Source of the DNA: Acidimicrobiales bacterium
Lineage (GTDB): Bacteria > Actinomycetota > Acidimicrobiia > Acidimicrobiales > Poriferisodalaceae
DNA: 6,760 bases
Assembly: GCA_020439485.1 (NCBI GenBank)
Contig: JAGQSP010000617.1
Location: forward strand, 185 to 6,944
Direction of reading: 5' to 3'
Below the pieces are notes generated by a model. That model searched no databases, had not been told where the DNA came from, and saw only the letters and a list, made by a program, of their open reading frames with translations. The position numbers were made by a program, and so were the translations under genes. Position 1 is the first letter of the stretch; the number at the start of each line of letters is the position of its first letter. Positions 1 through 5,556 of the stretch are shown here, in pieces.

Positions 1-15
1 AGCACCTAACGAAGT

Positions 16-19
16 GAGG
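16..19 (+). promoter_or_regulatory. Ribosome binding site of the PhyH-family gene
   Basis: GAGG lies 5 nt before GTG 25 and 8 nt before TTG 28. Both spacings are workable, so this site supports a start here but does not choose between the two codons. Only 24 bases precede the gene in the window and no promoter can be identified in them. Confidence 0.5.
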
Positions 20-24
20 CTGCA

Positions 25-867
25 GTGTTGACAGAAGAGCAGATCGAGACCTTCGACAGGGACGGATTCGTCGTGATCCCCGATCTGATCGATCCGCAGG
101 ATTGTCAGCTGCTGCGCGACCGCACCTCGGAACTGCTCGATGCCGTCGACCCCTCCGCGGTGGCGGCGGTGTTTTCGACCAATGAGGCCGACTCGAACAT
201 CCGCGACAGCTATTTCCTAGATTCGGCTGCGGGCATGAGCTTCTTCTGGGAAGCCGAAGCCGTCGACGAGGATGGTCAGCTGAACCGCCCCAAGGAGCTG
301 GCGGTCAACAAGTTCGGCCACGCGATGCACGACCTGGACCCCGTCTATGACCGTTTCGCTCGACGGCTCGGCCTGGCCGAGGTGGCAACCGACCTGGGTT
401 ATGGCGACGCCATGCTGGCCCAGTCGATGTACATCTACAAGCAGCCGGGTATCGGCGGCGAGGTCGTGTTGCACAACGACCACGCCTTCTTGTGGACCGA
501 GCCGATGCGCACGATGGGGTTGTGGGTGGCTCTCGAACCGGCAACGCTCGAGAACGGGTGCCTGTGGGCCGAACCGGGCGGTCACCGCCGGCGCCAGCAG
601 AGGTCTCGCATGCGGCGCAACGGCGACACGACCTTCCTCGAAGAGTGGGCTCCGCCGTACCAAGCCGACGACACGTTGGTGCCCTTGGAGGCTTCGACCG
701 GCACCGTGGTGGCGATCAACGGAATGTGCCCACATCGCAGCGACACCAACCGCAGCGACAAGAGTCGGCACGCCTACACGCTGCACATCTTCGATCCGAA
801 AGCCACGTGGGTCGAGGACAACTGGATCCAGCGCCCATCCGACCTCCCATTCCGCAGCTGGAACTGA
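25..867 (+). CDS. Phytanoyl-CoA dioxygenase (PhyH/PHYHD1-like) family protein
   Basis: A 280-residue protein of the PhyH family, whose members are cytosolic non-haem Fe(II)/2-oxoglutarate oxygenases. What is seen: an N-terminus typical of the family (MLTEEQIETFDRDGFVVIPD), a KFGHAMHDLDPVY segment at 96-108, the iron motif H150-N-D152 inside LHNDHAFLWTEP, the core segment GLWVALEPATLENGCLW (165-181) followed by EPGGHR, and the second iron histidine at H237 (CPHRSDTNRS). R248, in SRHAYTLH, is the likely 2-oxoglutarate carboxylate anchor. The pattern most resembles the PHYHD1 branch, recalled by eye; its usual HQD is HND here and its PGSH is PGGH. All cofactor ligands are present, so it should be active. 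The substrate is unknown. GTG at 25 is preferred because it gives the family-typical MLTEEQ start; TTG at 28 also fits. It is transcribed towards the purine operon, so it is not part of it. Family assignment is sure, function is not. Confidence 0.9.
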   Translation: MLTEEQIETFDRDGFVVIPDLIDPQDCQLLRDRTSELLDAVDPSAVAAVFSTNEADSNIRDSYFLDSAAGMSFFWEAEAVDEDGQLNRPKELAVNKFGHAMHDLDPVYDRFARRLGLAEVATDLGYGDAMLAQSMYIYKQPGIGGEVVLHNDHAFLWTEPMRTMGLWVALEPATLENGCLWAEPGGHRRRQQRSRMRRNGDTTFLEEWAPPYQADDTLVPLEASTGTVVAINGMCPHRSDTNRSDKSRHAYTLHIFDPKATWVEDNWIQRPSDLPFRSWN

Positions 868-881
868 CCAGAGACCAGCTG
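855..881. terminator. Short inverted repeat between convergent genes, possible weak bidirectional terminator
   Basis: CAGCTGG at 855-861 pairs perfectly with CCAGCTG at 875-881 around a 13-nt loop. The repeat spans the end of the PhyH-family gene, whose stop lies in the loop, and the 14-bp gap before the stop of the opposing amidohydrolase gene. It sits where transcription from both sides must end. There is no T-run on either side, so it is not a classical intrinsic terminator. A 7-bp stem can arise by chance in GC-rich DNA. Confidence 0.3.
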
Positions 882-2156
882 TCAGACCCGTGCAAACAGG
901 TCGGCTCGGGCTCGTTGGGCCGCTGCGGCCACGTCGGTTTCGTCGACCATCGTCAGGCGGCCTTGCTCGACAACCCGCCGACCGTCGACCCAGACGCTGT
1001 CCACCAGGTCGGCGCCCGACACCGTCCACGCCGCCATCGGGTCGGTGAAGGGCTCGACGGCCGCGCGGTCCAGGCGATGGGCGACCAGATCGGCCTGCTT
1101 GCCCACCTCGATGCTGCCCACCAGGGTCGCGAGCCCCAGCGCATTGGCTCCAGCGGCAGAGGCCATCTGGAAGGCCTGGGCCACCGACAGGGCTGCGGCG
1201 TCGGTTTCGAGAACCTGTTGAGCAACCGCTGCGACCCTGGCCTCGGTTGCGATGTCGCGGCGCTGGGTAGGGACAGCATCGGTGCCCAAGGCGACACGGC
1301 CGCCCAGCCGCATCAGCCGTGCCGCGGGAAGGGTGCGGCCCAGCCCGGCGTGAACGGTTGGGCAATACACGGTGGTGACGGCTTCGCTGCTGGCCAATAG
1401 CTCGAGCTCGGCGGCAGAGGCGTGCATTGCGTGAGCGGCCACGAGTGGCTGATCCAGCAGGCCCAACTCGGCGAGCTTTTCGACCGATCCGCACCCGTAC
1501 TCCGACCGGATCAGAGCGACCTCTCGTTCGGATTGGGCCACGTGCATGTGCACTATGACGCCTAGTCGTCTGGCCTCGGCTGCGACCTCGCCCAGCGCCT
1601 CGGCTCCCATCGTGTCGAGGGCGTGAGGGGTCAAGGCCGGGTGCACCAGCGGCGTCGTCGAGTGGCGTTCGACGAAGTCGATGCCACGCCTGACCGACTG
1701 TGGCCCGTGATGGGGAACGTGACGGGTGGCCATCGTCTCGCCGACCACCGAGCGAATGCCTACCGAGGTCGTCGCCTCTACCGAAGCGTCGGCGAAGAAG
1801 TAGTGGTCGGCCACGCAGGTGGTGCCACAAAGCAGTGCCTCGGCGGCACTGGACGCGGCGAAGGCCCTGACCAGGTCGTGGTCGAGCGAGCTCTCGCGCG
1901 GCCAGAAGACGTCATAGACAGGATGACCCTGGATCGGCCCGAGGGCCTTGGCCCACGACAGGCCCAGGTGGGTGTGCGAATCGATCAGACCGGGCGCAAC
2001 GAGCCCCCAAGTGCAGTCGACGACGCGTTCGGCCGATGGAGCATCGTCGGTCGGTCCGACCCAAGTGATGCATCCGTCGACGTCGAACACCACAGAGGAA
2101 CTCGCGATCGCACCCGATGGGGTGATCACCCATCCGGCGTCGATGCGAGTGCTCAT
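882..2156 (-). CDS. Amidohydrolase, cytosine/guanine/SAH-deaminase-like (ATZ/TRZ class)
   Basis: A 424-residue metal-dependent hydrolase of the amidohydrolase superfamily, of the class that deaminates purine bases, cytosine, MTA/SAH or triazines. Seen: an N-terminal beta-sandwich part leading to GLVAPGLIDSHTHLG (metal H61 and H63), GTTCVADHYFF (111-121), HMHVAQSE with metal H205, AAHAMH with metal H242, and LGTDAVPT with metal D293. The C-terminus closes with the usual GSIEVGKQADLV (347-358) and a WVDGRRVV strand. Two hallmarks are altered: the catalytic Glu of HxxE is Gln (Q208), and the usual HNPxSNxKL is YCPTVHAGL (264-272). It is the last operon gene, 1 nt after the adenosine deaminase stop. 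The reading frame is open back to an ATG at 2237, but ATG 2156 is chosen because the upstream extension is not conserved-looking and would overlap the deaminase. By context it acts on a base or purine-like heterocycle; exact substrate unknown. Confidence 0.85.
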   Translation of the reverse strand: MSTRIDAGWVITPSGAIASSSVVFDVDGCITWVGPTDDAPSAERVVDCTWGLVAPGLIDSHTHLGLSWAKALGPIQGHPVYDVFWPRESSLDHDLVRAFAASSAAEALLCGTTCVADHYFFADASVEATTSVGIRSVVGETMATRHVPHHGPQSVRRGIDFVERHSTTPLVHPALTPHALDTMGAEALGEVAAEARRLGVIVHMHVAQSEREVALIRSEYGCGSVEKLAELGLLDQPLVAAHAMHASAAELELLASSEAVTTVYCPTVHAGLGRTLPAARLMRLGGRVALGTDAVPTQRRDIATEARVAAVAQQVLETDAAALSVAQAFQMASAAGANALGLATLVGSIEVGKQADLVAHRLDRAAVEPFTDPMAAWTVSGADLVDSVWVDGRRVVEQGRLTMVDETDVAAAAQRARADLFARV

Positions 2157-2157
2157 C

Positions 2158-3231
2158 TCAGATCCCGTAGGCCGGACGGATGACGTCGTCGACCATGCGC
2201 CTGCGTTCGGACCAGTCGCTGAACGACGACTCGACACCGGCCACGGCCAGCTGACCCAACTCGGCCATGGTCAGATCGAATGCCTGCGCAAGATGGAAGG
2301 TCTCGCTGCTGACACTGACCCCGCTCATGAGACGGTTGTCGGTGTTGACCGTCACCACGAAGCCGTGTCGGTGAAATGCCGCCAGCGGGTGTTGGTCGAA
2401 CGACTCGACGGCTCCGACGTGAACGTGACAGCTGGGGGCCATCTCGAGAGGCACTTGGCGTTCGAGCACGTATCTGGCCAGCCGACCGAGCTGGGCAATC
2501 CGGCCATCTTCCCAGGCGATGTCCTCGCGAAGGCGCACCCCGTGCCCGATCCGCTCGGCACCGCAGTAGAGAGCCTGATCGATCAGTTCGAGCCCCGGTG
2601 GCTCGCTGGCGTGCAGGGTCAAGTGCAGGTGCGACCGGCGCACCGTATCTATTGCCTGCATGTGATCGGTCGGGGGGAAGCCCGTCTCGGGGCCGGCCAG
2701 GTCGAAGGCGACGACCCGGTCGTCGCGTCGGCTCCAATCGACGGCCAGCCGAGCTATCTCTCCAGAGCGATCTGCCTGACGCATGGCGCAGACGATGGTG
2801 TTGACGATGATCGGGTTGCCCGCCGAGCAGGCCTGGGCCATTCCGTCTCTGAAGCCGTCTTGCACGGCCTCCATGACATCGTCGAGACCGAGCCCACCCA
2901 GCTGGTGATTCTCGGGCGCGAATCTGACCTCGGCGTATACGACACCGTCGGCTGCCAGGTCGAGAGCGGCCTCTCGGGCGACCCGATGCAGATGTGCCGC
3001 CGACTGCATGACCGCGATCGTGTGCTCGAAGGTGGCCAGGTACTGCAGCAGATCCTTCGTGTTGGCGCCACGAACGAACCATTCGGCGAGCTCGTCGAGA
3101 TCGGTGGACGGCAGCGGGTGACCGATCTCGTCGGCCAACTCGAGGATGGTGGCCGGTCTCAGCCCACCATCGAGATGGTCGTGGAGAAGTGCCTTGGGCA
3201 AGGCTGCGATCTGCTCGAGCGAGAACGACAT
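2158..3231 (-). CDS. add: Adenosine deaminase
   Basis: A 357-residue cytosolic enzyme of the adenosine/AMP deaminase family, which converts adenosine or deoxyadenosine to inosine or deoxyinosine. Seen: zinc ligands H17 and H19 in LLHDHLDGGLRP, zinc ligand H207 and catalytic E210 in LTLHASE, catalytic H230 in RIGHG, and zinc ligand D298 in VNTDNRLMSG. DGVVYAEVRFAPENH (95-109) and FDLAGPETG (176-184) also match the actinobacterial type. Length is normal. N299 in place of the classical second Asp is also the state I recall in the mycobacterial enzyme. Less usual are HASE for HAGE and APSCHVHVGA (265-274) for the near-invariant CPSSNVQTGA loop, which may change substrate preference. ATG 3231 is chosen over upstream starts (open to 3468) because the protein then begins just before the first conserved block, has a ribosome site, and avoids overlapping the nucleoside hydrolase. 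Adenosine is the default substrate; a relative is possible. Confidence 0.9.
   Translation of the reverse strand: MSFSLEQIAALPKALLHDHLDGGLRPATILELADEIGHPLPSTDLDELAEWFVRGANTKDLLQYLATFEHTIAVMQSAAHLHRVAREAALDLAADGVVYAEVRFAPENHQLGGLGLDDVMEAVQDGFRDGMAQACSAGNPIIVNTIVCAMRQADRSGEIARLAVDWSRRDDRVVAFDLAGPETGFPPTDHMQAIDTVRRSHLHLTLHASEPPGLELIDQALYCGAERIGHGVRLREDIAWEDGRIAQLGRLARYVLERQVPLEMAPSCHVHVGAVESFDQHPLAAFHRHGFVVTVNTDNRLMSGVSVSSETFHLAQAFDLTMAELGQLAVAGVESSFSDWSERRRMVDDVIRPAYGI
2163..2166 (-). promoter_or_regulatory. Ribosome binding site of the amidohydrolase gene
   Basis: On the minus strand GGGA stands 6 nt before ATG 2156, inside the last codons of the adenosine deaminase gene. The stop and start are arranged TGA-G-ATG, so a terminating ribosome could restart directly. 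This supports 2156 over the longer frame beginning at 2237. Confidence 0.5.
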
Positions 3232-3237
3232 GGCCGG

Positions 3238-3241
3238 CCTC
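3238..3241 (-). promoter_or_regulatory. Ribosome binding site of the adenosine deaminase gene
   Basis: GAGG on the minus strand overlaps the TGA stop of the nucleoside hydrolase (TGAGG) and lies 6 nt before ATG 3231. It supports this start over the longer upstream frame. The 8-nt gap between the two genes is the palindrome GGCCGGCC. Confidence 0.6.
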
Positions 3242-4271
3242 AGATCCCGAGCCACGAGTGCACGAACGCCCTGAACCGCTCGGCGTCGGCCGACATGGCG
3301 ACCTTCCAGCGCGCAGGGGCAAACCCGAGCAGCTCGAACAGTTGGGCCCGCTGTTCGTCTGGCATCGGCGCCTGTTCGAGCATGGGCATGCGGCGATCGC
3401 CGACGGTCATGCCCCACGCCGGACCGCCGGCGGTGTCGACCGAAACAGGCATGGTGACCCACTGGCACAGTTGGTCATCGACACAGCAGCACACCGCGAG
3501 CAGGTCGTGCACCGGCAGACCGTCGCCGTGTTCGAGGTGGGCGAAGTTCCAGCTGGCCTGCCAGATTGCGTGCAATGCCTGGCCGCCGGTCAAGGCCGTG
3601 GCATCGGCTGCGGCGATCTCGGCCTCGGAGATGGTGCCCACATGGGTGGCGTCGAGCGGCACCATCCTGGGAGCCCGGCCACTGGCAAGCACCCCGGGCA
3701 CGCCGAAGGCGTCGACCATCTTTGCTGCGGCCGCTGGGTCGTTTCCGACGTTGGCCTCGGCCACCGCACCCAGGTTGCCTCCCGAGGCGATGGCGCCGCC
3801 CATGATGATGACGTCCCACAGCTTCGAAGGAAGCTCCGGGTCGAGATCCAACGCCGCTGCCACAGGTGTGAACGGGCTGACGGCCACCAGCGTCAGCTGC
3901 CCTGGTCGCTCGTTGGCCAGCTTCACCAGCGCCTCGGCACCGCCGAGGTCTTCGGCCTGTCGTGGCGCACGAGCCAACCGCACACCGTTCAAACCGTCGG
4001 TGCCCATCACGATGGAAGCATCGAAGCGAGCCGGATTGGCTCCGGCCGTCGACTTGCCTCCGCCACGAAATACGGGCACGTCGTCTCGCCCGGCGGCGTG
4101 CAGGACGTCGAGGGTGTTGCGCGCGGTCAGGTCGACGTCGACGTTTCCCCAGTCGGCGACAACGGCAACGAGGTCGACGCGCGGATCGGTTGCCGCCCAG
4201 ATGAGGGCGCCGGCATCGTCGGTTCCCGTGTCGACAACGAGAACCAGTTGGGGCCGATCAGTGTTCGCCAC
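3240..4271 (-). CDS. Inosine/uridine-preferring nucleoside hydrolase (IUNH family)
   Basis: A 343-residue Ca-dependent N-ribohydrolase that splits ribonucleosides into base and free ribose; length is normal for the family. Seen: the N-terminal calcium motif in the form VVDTGTDDAGAL, where D14, D18 and D19 match catalytic and metal aspartates D10, D14 and D15 of the Crithidia enzyme; N43 in WGN; GTDGLNG (90-96); a VSPFTPVAAAL loop matching the family's TGPLTNIA segment; VIIMGGAI (154-161); AEANVGNDPAAA (171-182) with the ribose-binding Glu and Asn; and the late H255-D256 pair in PVHDLLAV. The first Asp of DxDxGxDDA is Val (V12), and a CCC run follows at 261-263. No signal peptide is evident, so it acts in the cytosol. 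GTG 4271 overlaps the permease gene by 14 nt and has no clear Shine-Dalgarno site. It sits between importer and deaminases, so it probably handles the imported nucleoside; base preference cannot be read. Confidence 0.88.
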   Translation of the reverse strand: MANTDRPQLVLVVDTGTDDAGALIWAATDPRVDLVAVVADWGNVDVDLTARNTLDVLHAAGRDDVPVFRGGGKSTAGANPARFDASIVMGTDGLNGVRLARAPRQAEDLGGAEALVKLANERPGQLTLVAVSPFTPVAAALDLDPELPSKLWDVIIMGGAIASGGNLGAVAEANVGNDPAAAAKMVDAFGVPGVLASGRAPRMVPLDATHVGTISEAEIAAADATALTGGQALHAIWQASWNFAHLEHGDGLPVHDLLAVCCCVDDQLCQWVTMPVSVDTAGGPAWGMTVGDRRMPMLEQAPMPDEQRAQLFELLGFAPARWKVAMSADAERFRAFVHSWLGI

Positions 4272-5556
4272 GACGATAAGGAATGCCGTCGGCGCGCGGA
4301 ACCCTGAGCTTTTGCACGTTGAAGATCAGCACCAGCAACACCAGCGCATAGGGCATGGCATCGGGTAGCCAAGCGGGCGCCGCGTCTGTGAACAGGTACC
4401 AGACGAACACCGTGATGCCGATACCTGCCGCGATGAACGCATCGATGACCCGCTCGCGATGCACGCTCCAAGCAGCCATTGCGCCCAGACCCAGTGCGAT
4501 CACCAGCAGCAGGGCACGCGTCGCCTTGCCGTCGAAGTCGGTGAGGGCCAGGCTGAAGGGATAGGCGAACAGCAGGGCGCCGATCAGGATTCCGCGCACC
4601 TTGTAGTTGCCGAAGATCAAAGCCGCCAGGGCGATGAACCCACGCCCGTTGGTTTGGCCACCCTTGTAGATGTTGGCCAGTTCCATGGAGATGAACGCGC
4701 CGGCCAGGCCGGCCAGCGCACCAGACATGGTTACGCCCAGGTACTTGTAGAGGTAGATGTTGACGCCGAGGCTCTCGCCCGCCCATGGGTTCTCACCCGC
4801 CGAGCGCAGTCGCAGACCGGTGCGGGTGCGCCACAGGAGCCAGGCCAGGAACAGCGTCAGGGCCAGCGAGATGAGCGTGAAGTAGGCGATGCTGAACGTC
4901 AGACCCTTCACGAAGCCCGCGATGTCGGAGATCCAGAACCAATCCTTGTCGACGAACCACCCGAGCATGTCTGGCGATTTCCAGCTGCCGATCGATCCGC
5001 CGGACAGGAAGGGAAGGGTGAAGTTGCCGAGCCCGTCGACCCTGGGTGACTGGGTCTGGGATCCGCCTGGGTATGTGGTGAAGATGCGCTCGGACAAATA
5101 GCGCGTGAGGCCTGGCCCCAGGATGTTGATGGCCACACCCGACACGATGTGATCGACCCGGAACGTCACCGTGGCGATGGCGTGCAGAAGGCCGCCGAAC
5201 ATGCCGCCGACGAGGCCGGCGATAAGGCCACCCCACGGACCCCAGTTGAAGGCGCCGTAGGCACCGCACCAGGTTCCGAGGATCATGATGCCCTCGAGAC
5301 CGATGTTGACGACACCGGCGCGCTCGGAGAACAGGCCACCCATTCCGGCCAGCAGCAGGGGCACCGACCACTTGAGCATCGACTGGCTGGACCTTGGGGT
5401 GGTGAGGCCCTCAGTTCCCGAGATCACCTGGACGATGGCCACGACCAGCATTCCCAATGCGGCCACGAGCATCCACCGAGCCCAGCCCGGCAGCGCTGCA
5501 TAGCGTTGGGTGAGGCTGGGGCTCTGGTCGGTTGGGAGTTGAGCGGTGGTTGTCAT
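4258..5556 (-). CDS. ABC transporter permease, BMP-type nucleoside importer (NupQ-like)
   Basis: A 432-residue integral membrane protein of the branched-chain/ribose permease family (BPD_transp_2). It is the second of two permease subunits of a nucleoside importer like NupNOPQ of Bacillus or Rns of Streptococcus. Seen: about ten hydrophobic segments, the hallmark GVVNIGLEGIMILG (81-94), DHIVSGVAINILGPGL (135-150), the coupling-loop region GLRLRSAGENPWAGESLGV (247-265) expected to contact the ATPase, and GRGFIALAALIFGNYKVRG (304-322). It is longer than the roughly 320 residues of NupQ. The extra length is an N-terminal tail, a polar insert around 160-215 and additional C-terminal membrane segments (about 347-415). 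ATG 5556 overlaps the previous stop as ATGA and has a good ribosome site. The substrate is inferred to be a purine nucleoside from family and context. Confidence 0.94.
   Translation of the reverse strand: MTTTAQLPTDQSPSLTQRYAALPGWARWMLVAALGMLVVAIVQVISGTEGLTTPRSSQSMLKWSVPLLLAGMGGLFSERAGVVNIGLEGIMILGTWCGAYGAFNWGPWGGLIAGLVGGMFGGLLHAIATVTFRVDHIVSGVAINILGPGLTRYLSERIFTTYPGGSQTQSPRVDGLGNFTLPFLSGGSIGSWKSPDMLGWFVDKDWFWISDIAGFVKGLTFSIAYFTLISLALTLFLAWLLWRTRTGLRLRSAGENPWAGESLGVNIYLYKYLGVTMSGALAGLAGAFISMELANIYKGGQTNGRGFIALAALIFGNYKVRGILIGALLFAYPFSLALTDFDGKATRALLLVIALGLGAMAAWSVHRERVIDAFIAAGIGITVFVWYLFTDAAPAWLPDAMPYALVLLVLIFNVQKLRVPRADGIPYRRGEH

Noticed and set aside
217..1830. A 537-codon open frame on the minus strand crossing the PhyH-family and amidohydrolase genes
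   Set aside because: The translation is an Arg/Gly-rich low-complexity type expected from a shifted frame, and it crosses the boundary of two convergent, well-supported genes.
2157..2237. A 27-residue N-terminal extension of the amidohydrolase from ATG 2237
   Set aside because: It would overlap the end of adenosine deaminase by about 80 nt, reads as a Ser/Arg-rich shadow, and the ATG at 2156 has a ribosome site and standard spacing.
3232..3239. The palindrome GGCCGGCC in the gap between hydrolase and deaminase genes
   Set aside because: Eight bases of alternating G/C pairs are expected often in DNA of this composition, and no longer symmetry surrounds it, so an operator is not supported.
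3232..3468. A 79-residue N-terminal extension of adenosine deaminase from an upstream start at 3468
   Set aside because: It lies within the nucleoside hydrolase gene, is Arg/His/Gly-rich without family similarity, and the protein from ATG 3231 has normal family length.
1948..4368. An 806-codon open frame on the plus strand, antisense to three operon genes
   Set aside because: It lies opposite three genes with clear motifs, its translation has no recognisable domain, and long antisense frames are common in GC-rich DNA.
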